Below are positions 41,861 through 50,345 of a DNA stretch of 64,000 nt, piece after piece. The notes beneath the pieces were generated by a model. That model was not told the DNA's origin, searched no databases, and was given only the letters and a program-made list of their open reading frames with translations. The stretch is taken from NCBI RefSeq assembly GCF_003234795.2, contig NZ_CP126268.1, forward strand, positions 2,790,001 through 2,854,000. The letters run 5' to 3'. Position numbers and translations under genes: made by a program. This DNA comes from Curtobacterium sp. MCLR17_032. GTDB lineage: Bacteria; Actinomycetota; Actinomycetes; Actinomycetales; Microbacteriaceae. How positions within the stretch are numbered: the first letter of the stretch is position 1; each line of letters begins with the position of its first letter.

Positions 41861-42256
41861 CTAAGTCAACAAAGTGATCGGAAACCGCCGAGCAGTCGCA
41901 TACGACGACGCAAACGGCGCATCAACACGAGCACGACGACCCACCAACGACGCATCAGTCAACGAACCCGTGATCTCCACCACATGGCCCTTCGTCACCG
42001 CACCAGACGTCCCCAACGGCAACGACAACGTCGCAGCCTGAGACACCAACAGCTGCCCCGCCTGCTCAGCATCAGCAGCCTGCACAGCAGACGCCTTGAA
42101 CCGGCACGCGCCCTCATACACAGGCTGGATCACGGTCTCCCGCTTCCCCGTCGCCTCGTTGATCGGGCCAGGTACTTCCTTACCCACACGGCACGTGTCC
42201 GTCATGATCGACTCAGCGATCCAACGTCCCGACCGTGCGGCAGACTCAGCGGTCAC
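41861..42256 (-). CDS. Head-tail adaptor (DUF6093-like)
   Basis: This 131-residue protein has a small beta-barrel with GACRFKAS, GTSGAVTKGHVVEITGS and VGRRARVDAPF, a pattern seen in DUF6093 head-tail stoppers of actinophages. GTG 42256 overlaps the stop of the upstream gene as GTGA. Confidence 0.7.
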   Translation of the reverse strand: MTAESAARSGRWIAESIMTDTCRVGKEVPGPINEATGKRETVIQPVYEGACRFKASAVQAADAEQAGQLLVSQAATLSLPLGTSGAVTKGHVVEITGSLTDASLVGRRARVDAPFASSYATARRFPITLLT

Positions 42257-42681
42257 AGCGCCGCCGACCCAACCGTGTGGAACGTCGACGGCTGCTTACC
42301 ACCCCTGACGCCTCCGGGGACAATCGTGTACGCGCCCGACGTCGCACCTGACCCGTCACCGAGCAGTGCGAGTTCAGCGTCAGACAGGTACAGCGCCCCA
42401 GTGGAACGCGCCTTGTCCAACGTGTACTGGTAGTCGTCGATCGTCTCCGAGTACTTCCCGTCAGGGTTCGCCAGGAGACGTAGCACAGCAGCGCACAGGA
42501 TCTGCACCACCACAGCCCGGAACGACGGCACCTCCCCCACCTTCGACTCCGCGAACGGCTTCTGCATCAGCAGAATGTTCCACGCGTCATCCAGCAGGAC
42601 AGCACCAACCGTCCGGTCCGTGTCAGTGAGGGGCCGCAACGACCGCTTCGTCAGGTCATCAACCGTTGCCGGGTTAGCCAT
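42253..42681 (-). CDS. Head-tail connector, Gp15/Gp19-like
   Basis: This 142-residue helical protein follows the capsid gene by one small gene, the position of the connector that binds the portal. VPSFRAVVVQILCAAVLRLLANPDG and the YQYTLDKARSTGALYLSDAE pattern fit the Gp19/Gp15 family. ATG 42681 follows GAGGGG. Confidence 0.72.
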   Translation of the reverse strand: MANPATVDDLTKRSLRPLTDTDRTVGAVLLDDAWNILLMQKPFAESKVGEVPSFRAVVVQILCAAVLRLLANPDGKYSETIDDYQYTLDKARSTGALYLSDAELALLGDGSGATSGAYTIVPGGVRGGKQPSTFHTVGSAAL

Positions 42682-42700
42682 CACAGCCCCTCACCTTCAC

Positions 42701-42859
42701 TTACTTATCGTCCGACTTCGGAGGACGCCCACGCCGCTTCGGCTCAGGCGACTCTTCAGCAGCAGCCAGAACCCACCCGTTGGCGAGGTAGCTGGCATGC
42801 GCTGAACTGTCAGGCACATCCACCGTCACGTCCCCGAAAGGGCTCCGGAACTCAGCCAT
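42701..42859 (-). CDS. 52-residue basic-tailed protein next to the capsid gene
   Basis: This short gene begins at ATG 42859, which overlaps the capsid stop as TGATG. The 52-residue product ends in PKRRGRPPKSDDK, whose RGRP core resembles an AT-hook. Small proteins of this kind are common after actinophage capsid genes. Role unknown. Confidence 0.65.
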   Translation of the reverse strand: MAEFRSPFGDVTVDVPDSSAHASYLANGWVLAAAEESPEPKRRGRPPKSDDK

Positions 42860-43755
42860 CAGGCAGACGGCGTCGCGCCGGTCAGACGGGCGAACTTGTT
42901 GACGTCGCGCACGCGGAAGCCAACCTCGATCTCAGCCCGAACAGCGAACATGTTGCGCTGCCACAGGTTGATCTGCGTGCCACCACGGTTGATCGTCGCC
43001 TCCGTCGAAATGGAGATGTCGATCGCCTGCACCTGACCCCACGCCGCAGTCGTCCAGTCGCCAGCGAAGCCGACAGTGGACGGGGTGCCGGGAGTGCCAG
43101 CAGTACCCGCCTTGTTGACTGCCTTCGTCTTGTAGACGGGGCGACCAAGCAGCGAGCCAACCTGACCCTCGAGTGCAGCGTTACCGATGAAGATCGGACG
43201 GCCGAGAGTGTCAACCGAACCGAGAGCGATGAGCTCACCGGTCGGAGACAGCGCCCAACCGGACACGTCGCCACCGTTCGCAGCAACCGAACCCATCGCG
43301 CCGAGCAGGCCCGAGTAGGTGTTCGTGTTGATGGAGACAGCCGGCGCGTTCTTCAGCGTGTCGAAGTCGGACCCCGGAGCGTCGCCGAAGAACACCGTGT
43401 TGTCGAACCTCGCCGACAGCACGCCCGGAAGACGCCCGACGAGAGCGTTGTACAGCGCACCCTTGTCGCGACGGAACTGGTTCGAGAACGGCTCGATGAC
43501 AGCGAGGGTGTACCCACGCATCACCTTCGACGCCACAGTCGGGTCAGAGACCGGCTTCTCTTCCGTCTCCGCCGTCCACGCGGCAGTCGGGTCACCAGTG
43601 ATGATGTCGACCGTCACGCCAGCGCCCGGAAGCGGAATGTTGGGGGTCAGCGAGGCGACCGCGGAGGTCTCCTGGAAGCCCTGCCAGATTTCGGTGGAGA
43701 CCGCCGTGGGCAGGTTAACGCCCGAGGTCCCCCTGTTCGTTGCCTGAGCAACCAT
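42859..43755 (-). CDS. Major capsid protein, HK97 fold
   Basis: This 298-residue protein follows a scaffold gene and has HK97-fold signatures: the E-loop/spine region KVMRGYTLAVIEPFSNQF, NTVFFGDAPG and the C-terminal WQRNMFAVRAEIEVGFRV. GGAG precedes ATG 43755. No protease domain is fused. Confidence 0.92.
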   Translation of the reverse strand: MVAQATNRGTSGVNLPTAVSTEIWQGFQETSAVASLTPNIPLPGAGVTVDIITGDPTAAWTAETEEKPVSDPTVASKVMRGYTLAVIEPFSNQFRRDKGALYNALVGRLPGVLSARFDNTVFFGDAPGSDFDTLKNAPAVSINTNTYSGLLGAMGSVAANGGDVSGWALSPTGELIALGSVDTLGRPIFIGNAALEGQVGSLLGRPVYKTKAVNKAGTAGTPGTPSTVGFAGDWTTAAWGQVQAIDISISTEATINRGGTQINLWQRNMFAVRAEIEVGFRVRDVNKFARLTGATPSA

Positions 43756-43766
43756 GTGATCTCTCC

Positions 43767-44210
43767 TTAGAGGTCAGGGAAGGCGTCAGCAAACTGCTGA
43801 GCCGTAGAGGGTGTCCCCGTTTCCTTCGCACCCTGCGACGGGTCCGGACGAGGGGACGACTTGGCGTCTGCCGGCACGAACTCAAGCAACGAGTCAGCGT
43901 CTGCAAGCAGCGCGTCCTCGTCGTCTCCCTGCAAGCGTGCGATGAGCGACTTCGGAAGGCCCTTATCGATACCCACGTTGAGGCGGGTGATCGTCGCGTC
44001 CTTCGCTCCGAGATCGTTCGTCAGCGCGTCACGTTCACCGGTGAGATCCGCGATCTGCGACTCAAAGCCGCCGATGCTTGCTTCCAGTTCACGCACACGC
44101 CGCTCCGCAGCATCCGCACGAGTGCGTTCCGCTGCGATAGCTCGCTTGCCTGCTTCACCGAGCTCAGGGTCGCCCTGCGTCTCGGTGGTGGTCGTCGTGT
44201 CTTCAGACAT
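43767..44210 (-). CDS. Capsid scaffolding protein
   Basis: This 147-residue acidic protein has a central coiled coil (residues 20-75) and a C-terminal region ending STAQQFADAFPDL that would contact the capsid protein. It lies directly before the capsid gene with 11 bases between. Size, charge and position are typical of scaffolds. Confidence 0.82.
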   Translation of the reverse strand: MSEDTTTTTETQGDPELGEAGKRAIAAERTRADAAERRVRELEASIGGFESQIADLTGERDALTNDLGAKDATITRLNVGIDKGLPKSLIARLQGDDEDALLADADSLLEFVPADAKSSPRPDPSQGAKETGTPSTAQQFADAFPDL

Positions 44211-44276
44211 GGGGTACCTCGAATCGCTCGATGGTGAAACCTGCAGGCATCGCGCAAGCAGGAAGAATGGGGAAAA

Positions 44277-45443
44277 TCAGCCGAGACGAATGCCCAGCGA
44301 CCGGTAGAACTCAGTGGCGACCGCGCGGTCCTCCGCAGCAGCCATCAGACGGCGCGGGTCGGACGTCGCCATGTTCACTCGCATGTAGCCGGCATCGCGC
44401 AGCAACGTCTGCCGCAGGGCGACATCGTCAGTGAGGCCGATGATCGTCTCCGGCATCAGGCGCGTGTACTTCGTGGACGTGTACCGGGCACCCTTACGAC
44501 GCTGCTCAGCAGCACCAAGGTTCCGGTTCACCTTCCCGAACTCACCACGCCGCGTGTTGCCCTCCGTGGTGACGTACCCGAAGATCGGCGAACCGTCCGC
44601 GTTCCGGCCGATCTGCGACTGCAGCATCCGTCGGCCACTATTCGCCCGCGTCTCACGGCCGATGCCGTTGCCGTACTGGATACCAGTAGCACCACGACGA
44701 GCCGTCACCAGCTGGGAAATATCAGCGCCCTCACGGATTGCCTGAGCGCCAGCCTTCGTGAACACACGGTCCTGCTCAGCCTCTGACAGGGAGTTGAAGT
44801 ACGACTCCGGACTGTCATGGAACCCAGCCGGCACCTGCTCGTCATCATCCGGAGCGGGAACACTCGAGCACTTGCACGCCGGATGACGCTTGAACGCCGT
44901 CTTAGCCGACCAAACACCAGCCAGGACAGCACACCTGGAACACGCGCCCGGCTGCACCACACGCACGTACTTCGTGTACTTGTGCGCCGTCATCGCCGTC
45001 AGATCAGCCGACCGAGACGTGTCATGCAGCGCCGTCTTCATCATCGCCGCCAGGTACATCTGACCGCCGACAAACGCCTGCTGCACTGTCTTCCCGGAAC
45101 CGATGAACTGCTTCGTCGTCGTCACCGCACCAAACAGCAGCCCGCCGAGCTCACGACCCGAAGCGTCGACACCCGCAAACGACGACGAGTTCACTGACAT
45201 CGTCGCCCGCGGGTCCCCATACGCCCGAGCCGCCTGGTTCATGTACCGGTCAGCGTCCGCAGCGTTCAAGTTCTGCGCCGCCACTGCAACCGCCGTCACC
45301 GCCGGCTCGACCGCCTGCCATGAACGGTCCAGGTTCGCCATGTCGATCGCAGTCCAAGCCGCAACCGCACGCGCAACCGCACGATCCGACCGCTTGATGA
45401 TCCGCCGCTGATGCCGCTGCGCAACCTCAAGCAGATCCGCCAC
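44277..45443 (-). CDS. MuF-like head morphogenesis / capsid maturation protein
   Basis: This 388-residue protein follows the portal gene. It contains the Cys/His cluster GACSRCAVLAG then FKRHPACKCS near residue 175, characteristic of MuF-like and VG-type minor head proteins. It is probably packaged with the portal or acts in capsid maturation. No toxin domain is seen at the C-terminus. Confidence 0.77.
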   Translation of the reverse strand: MADLLEVAQRHQRRIIKRSDRAVARAVAAWTAIDMANLDRSWQAVEPAVTAVAVAAQNLNAADADRYMNQAARAYGDPRATMSVNSSSFAGVDASGRELGGLLFGAVTTTKQFIGSGKTVQQAFVGGQMYLAAMMKTALHDTSRSADLTAMTAHKYTKYVRVVQPGACSRCAVLAGVWSAKTAFKRHPACKCSSVPAPDDDEQVPAGFHDSPESYFNSLSEAEQDRVFTKAGAQAIREGADISQLVTARRGATGIQYGNGIGRETRANSGRRMLQSQIGRNADGSPIFGYVTTEGNTRRGEFGKVNRNLGAAEQRRKGARYTSTKYTRLMPETIIGLTDDVALRQTLLRDAGYMRVNMATSDPRRLMAAAEDRAVATEFYRSLGIRLG

Positions 45444-45451
45444 GACGACTC

Positions 45452-46831
45452 CTACTGGTTATCGAAGATATCCTGCGTGTTCGTCACCACGCGGCTGGCC
45501 TGCTGCGCTGCGAAGTTCTCGTCCTCAGCGCGGCGAGTCTTCATCCGGGCAATCGTTTCCGGCGAACGGCCCAGGTTCTCCTGCGCCGTCTCCCAGTCCG
45601 TCAGCCCGGCCTGGTACTCCTTCACGACCGCATCAGTGACCATGCCCTGAGTAGGCGTCCCAGCATCCCGCCACAGCGTTTCCATGCGGCGAGCATCCTG
45701 CGACCACTCACCAGTCCGGAAACGAATGACAAGCCGCATCACGGCTTCCCACGAGTTCCCGAACGACAACTGCTTCCGTTCCGCCTTCTTGATCAGCCGA
45801 GTCTCACCAGCACGCTGCCCCTCAGCGGACGGAGCGTTCTGCGTGTTCAGGCCGAAATACTCGATCGGCAGCGACGTCACACCAGACGCCAACCGGGAGT
45901 ACATCGCGACCATGGTGTCGAAGTTCGACAAGTCTGATGCGTCCAGCTGCTGGACCTTCACGTCCTTGTTCTCGTGCGCCCACACCGAACCGAAGTACGC
46001 CTGCCAGACCGGAAGCGGCTGCCCGTCCTGCCCCACGAAGTCACCCTTGGACATGCCAAGAACCTGCTTCTGCGGAACAGCGACCGTCTCCTGCGCCAAC
46101 TGCGCGTTCGTCAGCGCACGAGACGCCGAATCAGCGATCGGGATGACATCTTCCATCTCCGACACGCCCTCAAGCGACGAACCAGTCACACGAGTCGCAC
46201 GGTTCCGGTTCACGAACGGCACCACCGGCACAGTGCCCAGATTGTGGACGTCCGGGTCGAACTCGTCCACCCATTCGCCATCCTTGTACAGCAGCCAGTA
46301 GGTGACGTTCGGGAAGTACAGCGTCGCCCGAGTGTCCTTGCCACCCTCGGGGCTGTACGACCGCAGAGCAGCCGTCACACGATGAGTCCGAGGATCACGA
46401 ACCGCGACCATCTCTTCCGGCGACTCAACCGTCACAATCGGGTACTCAGGGTCCTCAGCATTCGACCCCACGCACACGTACGACCGCTTCAAAGCCAGCG
46501 CGTCAACGTGAGCGAAGCCGGACCGCTCATCGAGGTTGTTGTACTGGTAGACATCCCACAGAGCAGCATCCGCAGACTGCGCACCCGGCATCCGGAACCC
46601 AGTGACATCCAGCCGCTGCTCAATCGCATCAACCGTCACCCGCGGCCAGTTCACCACAACCGTGAACCGCTTCAGTTCCTCCGGAATAGCCAAGCCCAGC
46701 TGCTCAAGCTGATGCAGACCCTCGTAATAGTCGTTGTACAGCCGCGTCTCAGTGCGCGTCGTCTCAATCAGACGCAGCAACCGGTCGAAGGTGTCCTGAT
46801 CATCCTTGGAAAGCGCCAAGACCGCCTCCAA
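45452..46831 (-). CDS. Portal protein, SPP1 Gp6-like
   Basis: This 459-residue protein lies between terminase and the MuF-like gene. Recognisable parts are VVVNWPRVTVDAIEQRLDVTGF at about 65, VPVVPFVNR, and the clip/crown segment SGVTSLPIEYFGLNTQNAPSAEG. It forms the dodecameric DNA channel of the head. Three bases separate it from the terminase stop. Confidence 0.9.
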   Translation of the reverse strand: MEAVLALSKDDQDTFDRLLRLIETTRTETRLYNDYYEGLHQLEQLGLAIPEELKRFTVVVNWPRVTVDAIEQRLDVTGFRMPGAQSADAALWDVYQYNNLDERSGFAHVDALALKRSYVCVGSNAEDPEYPIVTVESPEEMVAVRDPRTHRVTAALRSYSPEGGKDTRATLYFPNVTYWLLYKDGEWVDEFDPDVHNLGTVPVVPFVNRNRATRVTGSSLEGVSEMEDVIPIADSASRALTNAQLAQETVAVPQKQVLGMSKGDFVGQDGQPLPVWQAYFGSVWAHENKDVKVQQLDASDLSNFDTMVAMYSRLASGVTSLPIEYFGLNTQNAPSAEGQRAGETRLIKKAERKQLSFGNSWEAVMRLVIRFRTGEWSQDARRMETLWRDAGTPTQGMVTDAVVKEYQAGLTDWETAQENLGRSPETIARMKTRRAEDENFAAQQASRVVTNTQDIFDNQ

Positions 46832-46834
46832 TCA

Positions 46835-48319
46835 TCAGAACACAAACATGCGACTATCATTCGGCTTCTCAGAACCCGTAGAGCGAGCAAACGCATACGT
46901 CGCCAACGTCGCAGCAACAAGCGGGGTGATATCAGTCGTGTCACGACGATGCCAACCCCACGCACCAGAATCACCAAGAGGACGCTTACGTGCAGCCTCA
47001 AGAGCCGCCGTGAGACCCGACTGGTCTTTATGCCGCAGCTGGTCGTTATCGACCATCGACTTGAACCCCTGACATGCCTGCCCATACTGAGCCATCGACA
47101 CGACGTCAACCTCGACGTTGCGCTCAGCAAACCACGGCAGCAACGCACCAGCAGGACCAATAGCATCCAACGTCACCGAAACAGGCGACCACTTCTGCAC
47201 CAGCTCTTCAACCCGGTCCACAATCCAACCAGTGCCACGCTCCCGCTGCACAACTTCAGTGTGAATCTTTCCGTCAGCGCGGCGACCAGCAATAGCGATC
47301 GACGCGAACGACGAATCCGGGTTCACATCCAGGGCAAACGCCACCGGATCAAGCGGCGACGACAATTTGTCGCCACACTCAGCCCACGTGAACATGTCGA
47401 CAACCGCGGAGCCCTTAACCTCGTCCAGGATTCCCATACGCTCACGCGCGAACGCAACCTCGGACATGCCGGCACGTTCCTTTTCCATGTACTCAAGCGA
47501 TGGAACGCCACGAGCAGACATAGACCCAGGATTCGCACGAACCCGTTCCGCCTCATCATCAAGGTCAGCTTTCGGATCGGCAGAGAACTCGTTGTAGCAA
47601 AGATGCTTATCCTTCGCAGGCACATCATCGCCCGGATGCTCCGGCTCCTGACGGCCACGACGCATCACACGCCGCAGAACAAGCCCGTACTGGTCACTAC
47701 GCGGCGCTGACGACGCGTAAATGACACTCGGGTTAGGTCGGGCCGACAGAGCAGGCAACGACGCTGCCACAGTTTCTTCCGGAAGGTTGTACGCCTCGTC
47801 GTAACCGAGGCGGTCGCAGCTGAAACCACGACCAGAGCCGTTCGTCCGAGCCAAGAAACGCTGCCGTGCCCCGTTCAGAAGTTCGATGCCCTCTTCGCCA
47901 TGCGCAGTCGCAACGCGCTTGACCTTCTTACGAAGCCAGTCGGTGTTCTCTACCCAGAACAGCAGACGACGAAACGCTTCCTGCGCAGTCTTCATCTCAT
48001 GCGCAGTATGGATCGCGAGGAAATCGCGCTGCGAAAACGAGAACAGAAACAGATCCGCCAGCTGGACGATCTCGAAGACCGTCCCCTTCCCGTTCTGACG
48101 GGGAACGATCAGCGCCGACTCAAACGACGCCCACTTGCCCTGCTCGTCCTCGCCAAGAATGTCACTGACAACAGCAGCCTGCCAGTCATCAGCAACAAGC
48201 CCCACAGACTCGGCAAGTTCCAACGCCTCGACACCAGACGTAAACGAATACTCCGGTACCGACCTAACTCGCGGCGCTACGACGTGCGGCACGCTTAGCG
48301 GCGAGATCGTCACTGACAT
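46835..48319 (-). CDS. Terminase large subunit
   Basis: This 494-residue packaging motor has an ATPase domain with Walker A VPRQNGKG near residue 75 and Walker B RLGYDEAY near 172. The nuclease domain has the first acidic site ALDVNPD. ATG 48319 is chosen for size and a GAAGG-type site; a longer frame reaches 48355 within the upstream gene. It overlaps the small-subunit candidate by 56 bases. Confidence 0.92.
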   Translation of the reverse strand: MSVTISPLSVPHVVAPRVRSVPEYSFTSGVEALELAESVGLVADDWQAAVVSDILGEDEQGKWASFESALIVPRQNGKGTVFEIVQLADLFLFSFSQRDFLAIHTAHEMKTAQEAFRRLLFWVENTDWLRKKVKRVATAHGEEGIELLNGARQRFLARTNGSGRGFSCDRLGYDEAYNLPEETVAASLPALSARPNPSVIYASSAPRSDQYGLVLRRVMRRGRQEPEHPGDDVPAKDKHLCYNEFSADPKADLDDEAERVRANPGSMSARGVPSLEYMEKERAGMSEVAFARERMGILDEVKGSAVVDMFTWAECGDKLSSPLDPVAFALDVNPDSSFASIAIAGRRADGKIHTEVVQRERGTGWIVDRVEELVQKWSPVSVTLDAIGPAGALLPWFAERNVEVDVVSMAQYGQACQGFKSMVDNDQLRHKDQSGLTAALEAARKRPLGDSGAWGWHRRDTTDITPLVAATLATYAFARSTGSEKPNDSRMFVF

Positions 48320-48497
48320 CGCCCTTCTGCTCCGTGGCAGCAACGCCAAGCTCATCCATCAACGCCCGCAACTCACGCGACATCGACGCGTTCGCCTTCT
48401 CATCAAGCTCAGCAGCCATGCCCTCAGCAAGATCCCGCTGCCACTGCATCCCAGGCTCGCCACTCAGGGCATCACGCACAGAATCAAGCAGTGACAT
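48264..48497 (-). CDS. Terminase small subunit candidate
   Basis: This 77-residue helical protein stands directly before the large subunit. It is short for a small terminase, which usually has 120-180 residues, and no clear helix-turn-helix is visible. The position and the overlap with the large subunit support the call; another packaging accessory is possible. Confidence 0.55.
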   Translation of the reverse strand: MSLLDSVRDALSGEPGMQWQRDLAEGMAAELDEKANASMSRELRALMDELGVAATEQKGDVSDDLAAKRAARRSAAS

Positions 48498-48498
48498 T

Positions 48499-48900
48499 TC
48501 AATTCCAAGGGTCGGATGTTTGATGGGGAGAGAAGAGCGCCCGCCCCGGAGGTCCGGAGGCCTGCCGTTTTAGGGCCATCCCCCACCCCGTCAGGCCCGT
48601 TTTCACCATGTTCTGGACGTCGGAAACTGCCCTCGTGTGGTGTTCCCGCGGCTTACGTTGCAGATGTGGGTAGTGCGACGGCCTGAAGTTGGTCCGTCGC
48701 ACAGCATCACCGCCGAGTGAGGTTGGTTCGGCGTGGTCGAGGTTGAACAGGAGCGGCTGTTTGGTACCTCGGACGTACTTGGATGTGTAGTCAATGGGTC
48801 CGCGGCTGTTGTTGCAGAGCCAGCATGGGGCGTTGGTTGCGGCGCATTCTGCTTTGAACAGTCGCCGTTCCCTGTCGTATCCGCTGCTGTACTTGGTCAT
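48499..48900 (-). CDS. HNH endonuclease next to terminase
   Basis: This 133-residue protein has a zinc-type HNH fold: APCWLCNNSRG, then LFNLDHAEPTSLGGD and the Asn/His stretch RTNFRPSHYPH. HNH enzymes beside terminase act with it in cos cleavage and packaging. ATG 48900 lies one base after the stop of a 35-residue zinc-ribbon gene. Confidence 0.85.
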   Translation of the reverse strand: MTKYSSGYDRERRLFKAECAATNAPCWLCNNSRGPIDYTSKYVRGTKQPLLFNLDHAEPTSLGGDAVRRTNFRPSHYPHLQRKPREHHTRAVSDVQNMVKTGLTGWGMALKRQASGPPGRALFSPHQTSDPWN

Positions 48901-48901
48901 G

Positions 48902-49009
48902 TCAACCCCACCAGCGTTCGTCGTCCCATGGTCGGGGTTTGTCGGTGCAGCACCGGTCGGCTGCGAGTGGTGATGGGTAGTTGGCACCACAGTTGTCGCA
49001 GCTGTTCAT
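48902..49009 (-). CDS. 35-residue zinc-ribbon-like protein
   Basis: This short frame sits with one-base gaps between the gene at 49011 and the HNH gene. It reads NSCDNCGANYPSPL and then ADRCC, four Cys suited to one zinc. Tight packing on both sides supports real translation. It could assist the HNH enzyme; that is inferred. Confidence 0.55.
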   Translation of the reverse strand: MNSCDNCGANYPSPLAADRCCTDKPRPWDDERWWG

Positions 49010-49010
49010 G

Positions 49011-49205
49011 TCAGTGGGTGACTGAGACGTACACCGCAGCCCATACGAGAACGGCAATGAGGATGCCGCCTGCAAGGGTTGCTCGACTAGCGTCTAGTCC
49101 AGTCATGGGCTTGCGTTCCTTGCCTACCTGTCGGACTCCGTTGACGATGCCAGTGAAGAACCACAGCGCCATCAGGCTCAGCGAGATGGTGAGTGCGATT
49201 TGCAT
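49011..49205 (-). CDS. 64-residue two-span membrane protein
   Basis: Two hydrophobic segments (residues 3-24 and 44-62) flank a basic loop. It precedes the zinc-ribbon and HNH genes in a tight cluster. Function unknown. Confidence 0.6.
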   Translation of the reverse strand: MQIALTISLSLMALWFFTGIVNGVRQVGKERKPMTGLDASRATLAGGILIAVLVWAAVYVSVTH

Positions 49206-49231
49206 TGTCTTTGTCCTGTCGGTTATGCGGG

Positions 49232-49408
49232 CTAGGTGCGGTCCTCGAGTGCGTCGTATACGGCTTCGACTGCGGCGATGAGTGGCGCTGGTGCAGGCAG
49301 TTGCCAGCTATACAGTGGCGCGCCGTGTGTGTCGTAGGCGACGGGTTCGGACCAACGGTTGCAGCGGGTGCGGTGTGCGCTGATGTCGTCAGGCTGCGGT
49401 GCCTGCAT
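49232..49408 (-). CDS. 58-residue phage protein
   Basis: ATG 49408 lies inside the end of the upstream gene (20-base overlap). The product begins MQAPQPDDISAHRTRCNRW and ends AAVEAVYDALEDRT. Codon use matches its neighbours. Not recognised. Confidence 0.5.
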   Translation of the reverse strand: MQAPQPDDISAHRTRCNRWSEPVAYDTHGAPLYSWQLPAPAPLIAAVEAVYDALEDRT

Positions 49409-49613
49409 GGTTCTGTTGCACTGGGTTGGGTTGAAACCCGAGCCGTACGTCAGTCTCTTCGTCTTGGTAGGAGCGTTCGACGAGTGACTGTGATCCTTGC
49501 GGTTCGGGTTCTGGCTGGTCCGCTATCTCGTGCCGGTGTTGAGTCCGCCATTGAACGAGGCGACGGTATGACCGTGTCTTGAAGGATGCGTTGCAGGTGC
49601 ACCATTCCTGCAT
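49389..49613 (-). CDS. 74-residue protein with C-x-C...W...H motif
   Basis: AGGAGG lies six bases before ATG 49613, the best ribosome site in this part. The N-terminus MQEWCTCNASFKTRSYRRL and the following VQWRTQH give a CxC-x-A...W-x-x-x-H pattern that may bind zinc. A similar motif occurs at residues 38-60 of the MerR-like protein at 53042. Role unknown. Confidence 0.6.
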   Translation of the reverse strand: MQEWCTCNASFKTRSYRRLVQWRTQHRHEIADQPEPEPQGSQSLVERSYQDEETDVRLGFQPNPVQQNHAGTAA

Positions 49614-50093
49614 GCGTTGCCTCCTGCGTGAGCCTCGAAAGGGGTTCTCCGACTCTGCGCCGTGTGTGTTGTGCTTGCGGCCGGCGTTCGCGCTGTGGTT
49701 CTGTGCGCGTTGGTGGCGGCGTTGCGGTTGTGTGTTTGACCGGCGGGTCGGAGAAGTTTGTTGATGGTGCAGGTGGGTAGAGGCTTGGTTGAGGCATGTG
49801 GCTCGAACTATTTGAGCGTGCCCACCTGCACGGTGGTGTCGCAGAGGTGACAGGATTCGAACCTGCAGCCGGCGGTTTTGGAGACCGCTGCTCTACCAGT
49901 TGAGCTACACCCCATCGCAGTGCTCATCCTCGTGGTGGATGCTTGCGCCCGGTCCGCTCCCCGGGGCACTGTGTTGTCCCTGCGCCTGCATATGCGTGGG
50001 CCAACGAGAAACGGCCAGCAACCCGTAGGTGACCGACCGTGTGTTTGCGTGCTGTAGACAGAGTTCGTCTACGCGCGTTCAGCATAGCGCATG
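49614..50093. other. Sparse stretch around tRNA-Trp; possible cos region
   Basis: Apart from tRNA-Trp no gene is convincing here. A minus-strand frame at 49450-49797 lacks a ribosome site and overlaps a better gene; another at 49924-50148 has unlikely composition. This is the largest low-coding gap upstream of the HNH/terminase genes, so a cos site or late promoter may lie here. No specific motif was identified. Confidence 0.4.
49842..49914 (-). tRNA. Phage-encoded tRNA-Trp(CCA)
   Basis: The 73-base minus-strand sequence folds as a tRNA. The D stem is GCTC/GAGC, the anticodon stem GCGGT/ACCGC with loop CTCCAAA (anticodon CCA), and the T arm GCAGG/CCTGT with loop TTCGAAT. The acceptor TGGGGTG/CACCTCT has a T-T mismatch at the first pair and a G-T wobble at the third. 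CCA is not encoded and the discriminator is G. Confidence 0.9.
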
Positions 50094-50345
50094 TCAGGCG
50101 TTGTCGGTAGGCGTTTCCTGCTGCGACACGCGGGTGACCTTTCGCCACTGGAACAGCAAACCATCAGGCTTGTCTTCGGATCGAATCTGGAATCCGTTGC
50201 TGATCGCAAATTCGAGTGCCGCCTTCTCGAACGCACGCAGTCCGCCGATTGGCATGCTGGCGATTTGCTTGTCACTGATCAGATATTCGCCACGATCGGA
50301 TTGCCGAAGTGCGATGGCTAGTCCGGTCCGTTCGAGCTCGCTCAT
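50094..50345 (-). CDS. Hypothetical 83-residue phage protein
   Basis: This small mixed alpha/beta protein (YLISDKQIASMPIGGLRAFEKAALEFAI) is coupled to the gene at 50342 by an ATGA overlap. I do not recognise it. Confidence 0.6.
   Translation of the reverse strand: MSELERTGLAIALRQSDRGEYLISDKQIASMPIGGLRAFEKAALEFAISNGFQIRSEDKPDGLLFQWRKVTRVSQQETPTDNA

Noticed and set aside
44277..45443. Polymorphic toxin fused to the MuF-like protein
   Set aside because: MuF proteins can carry C-terminal toxins, but this one ends in Arg-rich helices without any catalytic motif I know.
49450..49797. Minus-strand frame of 115 codons
   Set aside because: No ribosome site, Pro/Thr/Arg-biased composition, and it covers the start of the better-supported gene at 49389-49613.
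49924..50148. Minus-strand frame of 74 codons next to tRNA-Trp
   Set aside because: Composition unlike the neighbouring phage proteins, no coupling with neighbours and no clear start signal.
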